Notes under the pieces: model-generated | Told to the model about the DNA's origin: nothing | Database searches by the model: none | The model's input: only the letters and a program-made list of their open reading frames with translations | Origin: Paraburkholderia dilworthii | GTDB lineage: Bacteria > Pseudomonadota > Gammaproteobacteria > Burkholderiales > Burkholderiaceae | Direction: 5' to 3' | Assembly: GCF_000472525.1 (NCBI RefSeq) | Contig: NZ_AWZT01000017.1 | Location: 95,502 to 131,461 of the forward strand | Length of the DNA stretch: 35,960 bases | Translations under genes and position numbers: made by a program | Shown: piece by piece, positions 6,744-15,348 of the stretch | Position numbering within the stretch: position 1 is the stretch's first letter | Layout: the number at the start of each line of letters is the position of its first letter

Positions 6744-8060
6744 ATGAGCACTACCATTTCGCCGGCCACAGCCGCCGACAGTCGCACGGCGCGCAGCCGG
6801 GCACGCAAAGCCGCGCTCGGCAGCTTCGTCGGCGCTGTTGTCGACTGGTATGACTTCCTGCTGTATGGGATTGTCGCGGCACTCGTCTTCAACGCGGAGT
6901 TCTTTCCCAAAGTAAGCCCGGCAATGGGCACGTTGGCGGCCTTTGCCACGTTCGGCGTGGGTTTTCTGTTCCGCCCGCTTGGCGGTTTCGTGTTTGGCCA
7001 CTTCGGCGATCGGCTCGGCCGCAAGCGCATGCTGGTGCTCACGGTGATGATGATGGGCCTTTCCACCGCCGCAATCGGTCTCCTGCCATCGTTCTCCACC
7101 ATCGGCTGGTTGGCGCCAGTGCTGCTCGTCACGCTGCGCGCAATCCAGGGCTTCGCGGTCGGCGGCGAATGGGGTGGCGCGGCGTTGATGGCGGTTGAAA
7201 GCGCGCCGGAAAAGAAAAAAGCCTTCTATAGCAGCGGTGTTCAGGTCGGCTACGGCGTGGGCCTCGTGCTGGCGACCGGCCTCGTCGCGCTGATCAGCCG
7301 CTCGATGGACAACGCGTCGTTCATGAGCTGGGGCTGGCGCCTGCCGTTCCTCTTCAGCGTGGTGCTGGTGCTAATCGCGATGTGGATCCGCTCGAGCATG
7401 GAAGAATCGCAGGAGTTCGTCGAGAGAGTCGGCACGCACGGCGAGCGCAGCGTGCGGCTGCCAATCGTGGAAGCGCTGTTGCGCCATCCGAAGGCGTTCC
7501 TGCTGATCATTGCGCTGCGTCTTGCCGAACTGTTCACGATGTATATCGTCACCGCGTTTGCGCTCAATTACTCGACCGCGAATCTGCACATGCCGCGCGA
7601 GTTTTTCCTTACGATCGGTTTGCTGGTCGGCGCCGTGAGTTGCGTGACCATTCCGCTCTTTGCGATGCTCGCCGACCGGTTCGGCCGCCGCCGCGTGTAT
7701 ATCGTCGGCGCGCTCGTCGGCATGTTCAGCGCCGTGCCGTTCTTTCTCGCCCTCGAAGCACGCTCAACCGTGTGGATCGTGGTGTTTGCCGTGATGCTCG
7801 CGAACATCGCGCACGACATGGTGGTGAGCGTGCAGCAGCCGATGTTCACCGAGCTTTTCGGCACCGAGTATCGCTACAGCGGCGCGGGGGTTGGCTACCA
7901 GGTGGCGAGCGTGGTGGGCGGTGGCTTCACGCCGTTCATCGCGGTCGCGCTGGTCAGTTTTGCCGGCGGTTCGTGGCATCCGGTGGCGGGCTACCTCGCG
8001 ATCGGCTGTCTGATCTCTGTGCTGGTGGCCGCAAAAATGAAGACGGGCCGCACTGTCTGA
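6744..8060 (+). CDS. MFS transporter, metabolite:H+ symporter (MHS) type
   Basis: This 438-residue inner-membrane carrier has about twelve hydrophobic segments. The MHS hallmark VDWYDFLLYG is at about 33-42, the MFS loop signature GHFGDRLGRK at 85-94, and RAIQGFAVGGEWGG follows in helix 4-5. The second half repeats the loop motif as ADRFGRRRV. Relatives carry shikimate, citrate, alpha-ketoglutarate, proline/betaine and other carboxylates by proton symport. GGAGA stands nine bases before the ATG. The neighbouring operator site and oxalate genes suggest a small carboxylate, perhaps oxalate; that is inference. It is the second of two carriers in this island. Confidence 0.9.
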   Translation: MSTTISPATAADSRTARSRARKAALGSFVGAVVDWYDFLLYGIVAALVFNAEFFPKVSPAMGTLAAFATFGVGFLFRPLGGFVFGHFGDRLGRKRMLVLTVMMMGLSTAAIGLLPSFSTIGWLAPVLLVTLRAIQGFAVGGEWGGAALMAVESAPEKKKAFYSSGVQVGYGVGLVLATGLVALISRSMDNASFMSWGWRLPFLFSVVLVLIAMWIRSSMEESQEFVERVGTHGERSVRLPIVEALLRHPKAFLLIIALRLAELFTMYIVTAFALNYSTANLHMPREFFLTIGLLVGAVSCVTIPLFAMLADRFGRRRVYIVGALVGMFSAVPFFLALEARSTVWIVVFAVMLANIAHDMVVSVQQPMFTELFGTEYRYSGAGVGYQVASVVGGGFTPFIAVALVSFAGGSWHPVAGYLAIGCLISVLVAAKMKTGRTV

Positions 8061-8078
8061 ATAACTGATCGCGATTGA

Positions 8079-8119
8079 AAAAGGCCGGCGTGGCGATGCA
8101 GCCACGGCCGGCTTTTTTG
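8079..8119 (+). terminator. Terminator after the MFS gene
   Basis: A-rich left flank, GGCCGGCGTGGC, a short loop, then GCCACGGCCGGC and TTTTTT. The stem is long with one bulge on each side. It lies 18 bases after the stop codon. Confidence 0.8.
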
Positions 8120-8439
8120 ACTTCCACGCGGGCCTGCTTGCGCTGCACGTCGCTGCACCTCGCCTTTTACCCGATATTTGGGATCGCCTGCCGCGATCTG
8201 GCGGTTCTCAGTCGCATTTCCTCGGGCAATGCCTTATGCATTTCTATCTCATATTGCCAACCCAAGTCCGCCGCCCTATCGTTCGACCAAGCAAGTTCCT
8301 TACGGAATTTGCGCACGCTCATATGAAACGCAGCCGCATATATGAGCGCGGCATCGATTGGCAATTCTCACGCTGCAAACACTAAAGCATTCGGTCTGAT
8401 GCGCCGATAACAAAGACTTCGCTTCCCGGGAGACCGACC
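8120..8439. other. AT-richer gap before the oxlT-like gene
   Basis: About 320 bases without a firm gene. It presumably holds the promoter of the following transporter gene. I find no copy of the 15-base operator here. A minus-strand frame (8167-8364, TTG start; internal ATG at 8322) translates to a protein-like helical sequence (e.g. SVRKFRKELAWSND) but uses many codons rare for this genome (ATA, AGA, AGG) and lacks a ribosome site, so I do not call it a gene. It may be a decayed remnant. Confidence 0.4.
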
Positions 8440-9843
8440 ATGAGCAGTATTACCGAGCCGCAGCACAACCGAGGCTCCGCACGATTCTTTTCGAAAGAAG
8501 CCACCATCGCAAAGCCGGGTTTTTCCCGCTGGATGGTTCCACCTGCGGCACTCGCCGTTCACCTCTGTATCGGCCAGGCGTACGCGTTCTCCGTGTTCAA
8601 CGGCCCGCTGACCAAAGTTATCGGCATCACGCAATCCGCTCCCGATGACTGGTCGCTGACCTCTCTCGGCTGGATTTTCTCGCTGGCGATCGTGTTCCTT
8701 GGTCTGTCGGCGGCCTTCGCCGGCAAGTGGCTCGAACACGTCGGCCCGCGCCGCACGATGTTCACCGCGGCATGCTGCTTCGGCGGCGGCTTCCTGATTT
8801 CCGCGCTGGGCGTGTATCTGCACCAGATCGTGCTGCTGTATCTCGGCTACGGAGTGATCGGCGGGATCGGGCTCGGCCTCGGCTACGTGTCGCCGGTGTC
8901 GACGCTGATTCGCTGGTTTCCGGACCGCCGCGGCATGGCGACCGGCATGGCGATCATGGGCTTCGGCGGCGGCGCGATGATCGCGGCGCCGTTGTCGGTC
9001 GCGCTGATGAACCACTTCCGCAGCGCGACGAGCATCGGCGTGGCTGAAACGTTCATCGTGCTCGGCATTGTGTACTTCATCTCGATGTCGATCGGCGCGT
9101 CGGCCATTCGCGTGCCGCCGGCCGACTGGAAACCGGCAGGCTGGACCCCGCCGCAAACGGCCCAGCAAAAGATGATCACGCGAAACCACGTGCACATCGA
9201 TCAGGCTCTGAAGACGCCGCAGTTCTATCTGATCTGGCTGGTGCTGTTCCTGAACGTGACCGCCGGCATCGGCATTCTCGGCCAGGCTTCGGTGATGATC
9301 CAGGAAAGCTTCAAAGGCACCGTGACGGCTGCCGCCGCAGCCGGCTTCGTTGGCCTGCTGTCGCTGTTCAACATGGGTGGCCGCTTCGTGTGGGCATCGG
9401 CTTCGGACTGGATTGGCCGCAAGAACACCTACTTCATCTTCTTCGCGCTCGGCGCCGTGTTGTACTTCCTCGTGCCGAGTTTCGCCGCATCCGGTCATAT
9501 GGCGCTCTTCGTGCTGTCCTACTGCATCATCCTCACGATGTACGGCGGCGGCTTTTCGACGGTGCCCGCCTATCTCGCCGATATGTTCGGCACGGCGTTC
9601 GTCGGCGGCATCCATGGACGTCTGCTGACCGCGTGGGCCGCGGCCGGCGTTGCCGGCCCGGTGCTGGTCAACTACATCCGCGCCTATGAAGTCGCGCACG
9701 GTGTGGCCAAAGCCGACGCCTACACGATGACGGTTCACATCATGGCCGTGCTGCTGGTAATCGGCTTTATCTGCAATCTGTTGGTCAAGCGTGTGGACGA
9801 CAAGCATCACATGACCGAAGCACAAGTCGCCAAAGGCGCATAA
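8440..9843 (+). CDS. OFA-family MFS transporter (oxalate:formate antiporter-like)
   Basis: This 467-residue carrier has about twelve membrane segments and the features of the oxalate/formate antiporter family: an opening helix region VHLCIGQAYAFSVFNGPL, the helix 4-5 motif GLGLGYVSPVSTLIRWFPDRRGMATG, and a C-terminal half with NMGGRFVWASASDWIGRKN. In the Oxalobacter protein OxlT, oxalate2- enters in exchange for formate-, generating a proton motive force when coupled to Oxc. The family also includes lactate and other monocarboxylate carriers, so substrate is not certain. GGGAG stands eight bases before the ATG. The next gene, ten bases on, encodes the small partner typical of this transporter subtype. 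Context with oxc-frc supports oxalate. Confidence 0.88.
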   Translation: MSSITEPQHNRGSARFFSKEATIAKPGFSRWMVPPAALAVHLCIGQAYAFSVFNGPLTKVIGITQSAPDDWSLTSLGWIFSLAIVFLGLSAAFAGKWLEHVGPRRTMFTAACCFGGGFLISALGVYLHQIVLLYLGYGVIGGIGLGLGYVSPVSTLIRWFPDRRGMATGMAIMGFGGGAMIAAPLSVALMNHFRSATSIGVAETFIVLGIVYFISMSIGASAIRVPPADWKPAGWTPPQTAQQKMITRNHVHIDQALKTPQFYLIWLVLFLNVTAGIGILGQASVMIQESFKGTVTAAAAAGFVGLLSLFNMGGRFVWASASDWIGRKNTYFIFFALGAVLYFLVPSFAASGHMALFVLSYCIILTMYGGGFSTVPAYLADMFGTAFVGGIHGRLLTAWAAAGVAGPVLVNYIRAYEVAHGVAKADAYTMTVHIMAVLLVIGFICNLLVKRVDDKHHMTEAQVAKGA

Positions 9844-9853
9844 GGAGACTCGC

Positions 9854-9982
9854 ATGTCGACCATTGAACCCGTGCACCCGACCAACAAGGTCAAGCTCGC
9901 TGTCTTCTGGCTATATGTGATGATTCCCCTGGCATGGGGCGTGTACAACACACTCTCGCAAGCAATGAAGCTTTTCCAGTAA
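9854..9982 (+). CDS. MFS transporter small subunit, 42 residues
   Basis: This tiny gene begins 10 bases after the oxlT-like stop, with TAAGGAG as ribosome site overlapping that stop. The product has a polar N-terminus (MSTIEPVHPTNKVK) and a single hydrophobic helix (about 15-35, with FWLYVMIPLAWGVYNT), ending in KLFQ. Proteins of this shape are known as small partners encoded directly after OFA-type MFS carriers; their biochemical role is poorly defined. It is too short for routine ORF calling but the position, ribosome site and helix support it well. Confidence 0.82.
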   Translation: MSTIEPVHPTNKVKLAVFWLYVMIPLAWGVYNTLSQAMKLFQ

Positions 9983-9991
9983 GCGCACCCT

Positions 9992-10019
9992 GCACCCCGC
10001 CGTTCTCACGGTGGGGTGT
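9992..10019. terminator. Hairpin between the convergent transporter and autotransporter genes
   Basis: GCACCCCGCCG (9992-10002) pairs with CGGTGGGGTGT (10009-10019) with two G-T type pairs and a short loop. There is no T-run on either side, so termination is only suggested. It is the only candidate between the two converging units. Confidence 0.5.
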
Positions 10020-10055
10020 CCGCGATCGGCAGGTCCGCTGCGCGGCTTCACCTGC

Positions 10056-12914
10056 CTACCACTGATACGCGGCGCCGGCGCCGACGGAAGTCGTCACTGA
10101 ACTGATGCCCGCGCTGAGCTTCACCTTGAAGTTTTGCGCGACGCGCGCCGACAGGCCCACCGCCACCGCCTGATAACCCATATAGCCCGCCGTGCCCACG
10201 CCGATTGCGAGGTTCTTCGTCGCGTCGACCTCAGGGACCATGTTCATCGCCATTGACGACGCCGTTCCCGCATAGGCGCGCCGCGCGAGGTCGCCCATGC
10301 CGCCCTGGAACTGCTGCATGTTGACCGCGTCGCCCGGCGCCTGCCCCGGCGCGAGGTTGGTGATTCGGCGTTCGTTGCCCGACGAGCCTACGGAAACCGT
10401 ATTCGGCTGATCGGCGATCGACCCTTCTCCAAGCGCGACCGTGTTCGCAGCCGACGCTTTCGCGCCGCCGCCTAAGGCGAGCGAACCGCTGCCGGTCGCC
10501 TGCGAAGCGTCTGCGGAACTGTTGACCGCCATGTAGCCGGTGCCACTGGCCGTATAGTTCTTGACGGTCTGATCGATGCTGCTGATCTGCTGGTTGGTTC
10601 GCCACAGTTGCGCGCCGGTAACCGCATCGCTGCTGGTTGCCGAAACTTCGCCGGTCTTCAGATTGGTCAGCCGCACGGTCGGCGCATTCGCCGTTGTGCC
10701 GCCGAGCGTCACCTTGTCATGCGCCGAACTGTCGTACTGAAGCGCATTCGCCACCGTGCCGCCGATGCGGCCGACCGTGCTTTGCAAGCCGGCGATATCG
10801 CCGCTGTTCTGCGTGACGCGGCCATCCAGATTGCCGAGCGCGCTGCCGACAGTGTTCACCACCTGCCCACCCACTTTGTACGACGGCGCGCTGATGGAGC
10901 CGTCGGCATTCACCGTCGAGCCGCCGCCAAGCGCCGTAGCCGTGCTCGCTGCTTGCGCGAAGAGTTGCGAACCGTTGACCGCGTCGGTGCTGGTCGCGTT
11001 CAGCGAGCCGCGCGCCACACCGGTGACGACGCGGTTGCCCAGCGTGCCCGCCACGCTGATCGCGCGGCCGTCCGTGTTTGCACCGATTCTGATGACACGC
11101 GAAGCCGGATCTTGCGTCGCGAGGCCGATGCCGCCCGTGTCGAGCTGCTGCTGCAACGTGGTCAGCCCGTTGTCGAGCGAGCCGAGCGCATCGCCGACGT
11201 TGTTCTGCGTGCCGCCTTGCACATGGTACGAAGGTCCGGTCACGGAACCGTCGCTACCGATTTGAGCGCCGCCGCCGAGCCCGGCCACTAGCGGGCTGAA
11301 CTGCGCAAAATTGATCGCTGACGTGTCCGTGCGACCCGCCGCGACGCCGGTCAATTGCCGCGCGCCGCCGGTGCCCGTGAAATCGACGCGCGCGCCATTC
11401 GTATCCTGCCCGACGCTAATGATGCGCGAAGCCATGTCTTGCTGGACCAACCCGATCTCGCCGTTCGTGAGCTGGTTCGCAACGTTCGTGAGGCTGCCCT
11501 CGAGCGTGGCGGTGCGTGTGTCGAGACCGGCGATTTTCGTCGTGTTGACGCTCACCCGCTGGTCGAGGCTGGCGACGTTGGCCGCGTTGGTGCCGACGCG
11601 TTGATCGAGGTTCGCAATATTGCCGCTGTTCTGCGCCACCGCCTGATTGGTCGCGAACAGTTGCCCGCCGTTCACTGCGTCCACGCTGTCGCTCGTGAGA
11701 TTCGCCGCGCGCACGTTGGTCACGCGAACCGGCGCGCCAGCGTTGCCGAGCGTCACGCTGTCGTGCGCCGAAGAATCGTATTGCATCGAATCGGCCGTGG
11801 CCGCTGTAATCGACGTGGCACTCGCCGTCGCACTCGCCGCCGTGCTGCTTGCCACGCTCGTCGTGACGGCTGCGGCGAGCGCCGATCCGACGTCGCCGTA
11901 CGTATGTCCGCCGATGTTATAGACCGGCCCATTCGCCGTGCCGTCCGCATTGACCGCCGACCCGCCGCCGAGCGCCGCCGCCACACTCGCAGCGTTGCCG
12001 TACAACTGCGCGCCGTTCACGGCGTCGGTACTCGATGCGCCGATCGTGCCGCGCGACAATCCGGTCACCGTGCGGTTGCCGTTCAATCCGGCCACGCTGA
12101 GCCGAATGCCTGTCGAGGACGGCGCGACCAGAATGTCGCGCGTTCCGAGATCCTGTTTAACGAGGCCGATGCTGCCCGACACGATCTGCGACTGCAGCGA
12201 CGCGATGCCCGTGTCCAACGAAGTCAGTGCATTGCCGACAGTGGTTTGCGTGCCCGACTGCACGTTGTACCTCGGCCCGACGGTCGAGCCGCTGGCGCTG
12301 ACCGACGCGCCGCCGCCTAGCGTCGACACGACCTGCTTGAGTTGCGTCAGATTGACCGCCGACTGCGGGCTCGTTCCCGCCGCGACGCCTAGCAGTTCGC
12401 GCGGCCCGCCGAGTCCGGTGAAGTCGACGTAGCGGCCATCCGTGGCTTGGCCGATGGCGAGATTGAGCGTATCCAGATCCTGCCGGACCAGCCCCACCTG
12501 ACCATTGTCGATGTTAGCGGCGAGGCTGGAAATGCTCGCCGAATTCTGCGAGACCGCGTCATTCGTCGCGTGGAGTTGCGCGCCTGTTACCGCATCGGAG
12601 CTGTACGCGGTCAGTGCAGCTTGGGCGATGTTGGTCAGCTTGACGGGTGTGCCGGAATTGCCGAGCGTTGCGGCGTCGTGCGCTCCGCTATCGTAGAACA
12701 TCGCGTCGGCGACATTCGCGCAGCCGGCAGGCGGACACTCCTGCGCGCCGGCCGGCTGCGCAAACGCCAGCGCGCCGAGCAGGCCCGCGCCCGCGGCCGC
12801 CAGCGTCCGGCATACCGAAGCGCATTTCGCGCCCCCGCTTTTCGCCGCTTCGGATGCCGCCACGTAGACGCGTCTTGCTTCATTCCATACGGCTTTATAG
12901 ATCTTGTTCAACAT
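10056..12914 (-). CDS. Trimeric autotransporter adhesin (YadA-like, type Vc)
   Basis: A surface adhesin secreted by the type V route. From the ATG at 12914 it has 952 residues: an extended signal region (ESPR, NKIYKAVWNEARR at 3-15), a hydrophobic core and cleavage near AQPAGA-QE (about 57), then a passenger of repeated head and neck modules with DAVNGAQL-type neck motifs, a coiled stalk (about 430-485), a YadA-type head near 800-850 (GSLALGGGAKASAANTVALG) and a C-terminal four-strand membrane anchor (about 865-952) ending AAYQW. The passenger contains a duplicated A-B block (see findings). The start is uncertain: GGGAGG ends only two bases before the ATG at 12914, so the TTG at 12911, giving MNKIYK, may be used; a GTG at 12923 is unlikely. 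Confidence 0.93.
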   Translation of the reverse strand: MLNKIYKAVWNEARRVYVAASEAAKSGGAKCASVCRTLAAAGAGLLGALAFAQPAGAQECPPAGCANVADAMFYDSGAHDAATLGNSGTPVKLTNIAQAALTAYSSDAVTGAQLHATNDAVSQNSASISSLAANIDNGQVGLVRQDLDTLNLAIGQATDGRYVDFTGLGGPRELLGVAAGTSPQSAVNLTQLKQVVSTLGGGASVSASGSTVGPRYNVQSGTQTTVGNALTSLDTGIASLQSQIVSGSIGLVKQDLGTRDILVAPSSTGIRLSVAGLNGNRTVTGLSRGTIGASSTDAVNGAQLYGNAASVAAALGGGSAVNADGTANGPVYNIGGHTYGDVGSALAAAVTTSVASSTAASATASATSITAATADSMQYDSSAHDSVTLGNAGAPVRVTNVRAANLTSDSVDAVNGGQLFATNQAVAQNSGNIANLDQRVGTNAANVASLDQRVSVNTTKIAGLDTRTATLEGSLTNVANQLTNGEIGLVQQDMASRIISVGQDTNGARVDFTGTGGARQLTGVAAGRTDTSAINFAQFSPLVAGLGGGAQIGSDGSVTGPSYHVQGGTQNNVGDALGSLDNGLTTLQQQLDTGGIGLATQDPASRVIRIGANTDGRAISVAGTLGNRVVTGVARGSLNATSTDAVNGSQLFAQAASTATALGGGSTVNADGSISAPSYKVGGQVVNTVGSALGNLDGRVTQNSGDIAGLQSTVGRIGGTVANALQYDSSAHDKVTLGGTTANAPTVRLTNLKTGEVSATSSDAVTGAQLWRTNQQISSIDQTVKNYTASGTGYMAVNSSADASQATGSGSLALGGGAKASAANTVALGEGSIADQPNTVSVGSSGNERRITNLAPGQAPGDAVNMQQFQGGMGDLARRAYAGTASSMAMNMVPEVDATKNLAIGVGTAGYMGYQAVAVGLSARVAQNFKVKLSAGISSVTTSVGAGAAYQW

Positions 12915-13313
12915 TCCTCCCACTCGTAATCAATTAACTCTCGCCAAGATTTTTCTTATGCCATCCTAAGTATTACTTCGAATCAACGGACTTAAGACGC
13001 AGCGCCTTGACCTGGCAATAAGGTTCGAGCGCCGAGTGTGCAGCCGCTCGCGGGGTTCGCGAATACGATTAATCCTAAAAGCGAATTTTTCGCTTGAATT
13101 AGCTAAAAGGCATAATGCGATTCAGACGAAAACTGCCAAATGTCTTAATCCGCAATGCGGACGTTTAAGCGGCTTTAAGCCCAACGCTTAGAGTGGCCGA
13201 GAAGCGGCTTAGAAAAAATACGAGCCAGTCGATGCTGGCTCGTAGTGATAGATCGCAAGATGGGGGATGCCGCGCCAGGATACGCGCAACTCAGTGACGA
13301 ACGCTGACCGCGC
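12915..13313. other. AT-richer upstream region of the autotransporter gene
   Basis: About 400 bases without a gene. It is richer in A/T than the surroundings and holds several TTAAGC/CTTAA-like strings (13150-13215), a small dyad AAGCGAA-TTT-TTCGCTT (13078-13094) and TCCGCA-A-TGCGGA (near 13150-13162). It probably carries the adhesin promoter and regulatory sites. The DUF3830 terminator lies at its right end. Confidence 0.5.
13211..13244 (-). terminator. Rho-independent terminator of the DUF3830 gene
   Basis: TACGAGCCAG (13219-13228) and CTGGCTCGTA (13235-13244) form a perfect 10-base-pair stem with a 6-base loop, followed on the minus strand by six T. It isolates the DUF3830 gene from the adhesin gene downstream. 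Confidence 0.88.
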
Positions 13314-13739
13314 TCAGATCTTTTCGAACAGCACGTCTTGTGCGCCTTCCCACAGCACCTTGACGCCGACTTCGCGCAACTTCTCCTTGCCCTCGACGAT
13401 GGTCAAAAAGTGGTTGCCCGCAAGCTGCCCCATCTTGCTCGCGAAGCAGCACGAGCCATAAGCGATCAGAATTTCGGTTTCGCTATAGCCGCCCGGATAA
13501 AACAGAATGTCGCCGACCGACGGATGGCTCGTGTGGTTTTCGAAGCCGACGGCCGCGCCGCCGTTCTCCAGCTTGAACTCGCCGAGCGGCACCCAGCAGC
13601 CTTCGCCGCTCCATCGAACGTGGATGATTTTCTGGCGGTACGGCAACAGCTTCAGAAAGGCGGCCACGGTCTGCGGCGCGTCGGGGTTCGTTTCGGCGAT
13701 AAAGACGTGGCCGCAGGAGGTGATTCGAAGTCGGGTCAT
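13314..13739 (-). CDS. DUF3830 family protein (cyclophilin-like fold)
   Basis: This 141-residue protein matches what is known of DUF3830: a small beta-rich cytoplasmic protein, with conserved stretches WVPLGE, HPSVGDILFYPGG, SETEILIAYG and SKMGQLAGNHF, and LWEGAQDVLFEKI at the C-terminus. Length is normal. The biochemical role is unknown; the family is often found near amidohydrolase or transporter genes, but here it stands alone between a terminator and a gene-poor gap. The ribosome site is weak. There are three cysteines that do not form an obvious metal site. Confidence 0.82.
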   Translation of the reverse strand: MTRLRITSCGHVFIAETNPDAPQTVAAFLKLLPYRQKIIHVRWSGEGCWVPLGEFKLENGGAAVGFENHTSHPSVGDILFYPGGYSETEILIAYGSCCFASKMGQLAGNHFLTIVEGKEKLREVGVKVLWEGAQDVLFEKI

Positions 13740-14248
13740 TGCGAGGTATCCGGTATGTCGGTGAATGAGAAAGAGGATGGTCGGTCGGATGCGGCTCGGA
13801 CGCGGCTCGGGCCAAGCCGTGGGCTGGTCATTCTGTCGTCCTGTGCAAGGCTCCGACAGATACAGTTGGCGCAGAGCCGGTCAGTCCAGTTCGACCGGCA
13901 ATGCGCGGCGCCGATCGCAGCGGGCGCAAGCGCGGGCGGCACCGTCATGCCAGCTCTAGCCTCAGTCGCGCCACGAAAGTTCGTAGTTTGCAAGCCGCGC
14001 AATGCACAGCACACTTCGAAAGGTGCGTGATTCCTACAGATGGCCTTCCGGCTTCGCCTCTTCTCGCATGGCGCAATCCGACCGGCCGCGAACCCAAAGC
14101 GCAAACGGAATGCGCAGCGCCGCCAGGCATCGCGGGGCGCGCTCACATCCGCGAGTACTCGAGCGCCGTCCCTCACCGGCTGTAGCCGGAACCCCGCCTG
14201 CGGCTGAACTGCCCGTCTGCCGGCCCTTGCCGCCGCGCAGTCCGCAAG
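13740..14248. other. Gene-free gap of about 510 bases
   Basis: Open frames on both strands have unrelated, low-complexity translations, no ribosome sites and no recognisable domain. I see no tRNA, strong terminator or operator. The 3' end of the AraC gene and the promoter of DUF3830 lie at the two ends. Confidence 0.5.
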
Positions 14249-15172
14249 TCAGCCGCGCAGCCGGTAAGCAAGCGGCGTCACGCCGTAGTCACGCTTGAAC
14301 TGCACGGAGAAATGACTGGCATTGTCGTAACCAACCGCAATCGCAATCTGCAATACGGTCTGATCGGTCGAACGCAGCAGTCTCGCCGCTTCCTCGAGCC
14401 GCAAACGCGTCACATATTGATGCGGCGTTTCGCCGGTTTCGCGGCGGAACACGCGGGCAAAGTGGAAGCTGCTTAGACGGGCTTGGGCGGCCAGCTCGCC
14501 GATCGACAGGTCCGCGCGAAGGTTAGCGCGAATGTAGTCGGTGACACGGCGAATGCGGCGCGGCACCAGCCGTTCGGGTTGCGCCGGCGGCGCCGCCCCT
14601 GCTTGCCGCCCGTGCGAATAATGTTGAAGAAGATGCGCGGCGAGTGCATGAACCAGCGTATCCACATAAAGTCGCGAGTCGACCGGGTCACTGGCGGCGC
14701 GATGCAATGCACCAAGCATCGCGGCAACGAGCGGATCGTGGAATCGCATCGCGTCGCCGAGCGACAGTTCGCGGCGTGCCCCACCGAGCTCCATCTGATC
14801 TGCGACGCTGTCGATCAGGCTGCGCTCAATATGTAAATGGACGGTCGACAGCGGCTCATCGCTGATCGAACGCCAGCGCCAGGACACCGGCGCGGGCGGC
14901 ACGTACCAGACGTCGCCCACCCGCAGTTCGGCGCTTTCCCAGCGCCCGTTCACATTGCGCTCGAGATGCTCGGCGCCGCTCGCGAGCGTCATCAGCGTGA
15001 GGTCTTGTAGTCCGGGCGCTTCAAGCAGCTCCTGCTCGTCCGGTTCGAGATAGGAGCGCAACACCAGGTGCCGCCACGGGCGATCCACGCTCGACACCAG
15101 TTTTTGGCCCGCCATGTAGCGGTCGTAGGCAAGCGTCGTTGTCAGCTTTGGAATTCGTGTCATCACGTCCAT
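14249..15172 (-). CDS. AraC-family transcriptional regulator
   Basis: This 307-residue regulator has a sensory N-terminal half (about 1-195), with a cupin-like stretch around LRVGDVWYVPP, and a C-terminal double helix-turn-helix (about 205-305): SIGELAAQARLSSFHFARVFRRE and a second helix pair ending ASHFSVQFKRDYGVTPLAYR. The ligand is unknown. The start is either the ATG at 15172 or the ATG at 15163; the latter has GGGA at better spacing. It is divergent from the LuxR gene with about 175 bases between them. The strongest candidate targets are its neighbours, but no operator is evident. Confidence 0.9.
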   Translation of the reverse strand: MDVMTRIPKLTTTLAYDRYMAGQKLVSSVDRPWRHLVLRSYLEPDEQELLEAPGLQDLTLMTLASGAEHLERNVNGRWESAELRVGDVWYVPPAPVSWRWRSISDEPLSTVHLHIERSLIDSVADQMELGGARRELSLGDAMRFHDPLVAAMLGALHRAASDPVDSRLYVDTLVHALAAHLLQHYSHGRQAGAAPPAQPERLVPRRIRRVTDYIRANLRADLSIGELAAQARLSSFHFARVFRRETGETPHQYVTRLRLEEAARLLRSTDQTVLQIAIAVGYDNASHFSVQFKRDYGVTPLAYRLRG

Positions 15173-15348
15173 TCCCGAGGAGGTGCCGTATGCAAATGAG
15201 AGAACCGTGTCATACCCGCGTTGCCGGTCGGCTGTCAGCGCAAGATCTCGAAAATGATAGCAAGGAACCGGCTACCGCAATTTTTGGAAATAGCTAATCA
15301 TTCAGGTTGTCGTCTTTCACGCGTTTCGAACGCCGGAGCTACCGTTTC

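Noticed and set aside
13736..14185. Overlapping frames on both strands in the gap before the AraC gene
   Set aside because: Random-looking translations without ribosome sites or domains; treated as non-coding.
15173..15348. A lux-box-like pair CTGTCA...TGATAG upstream of the LuxR gene
   Set aside because: Spacing gives about 29 bases instead of 20, with a mismatch; not convincing.
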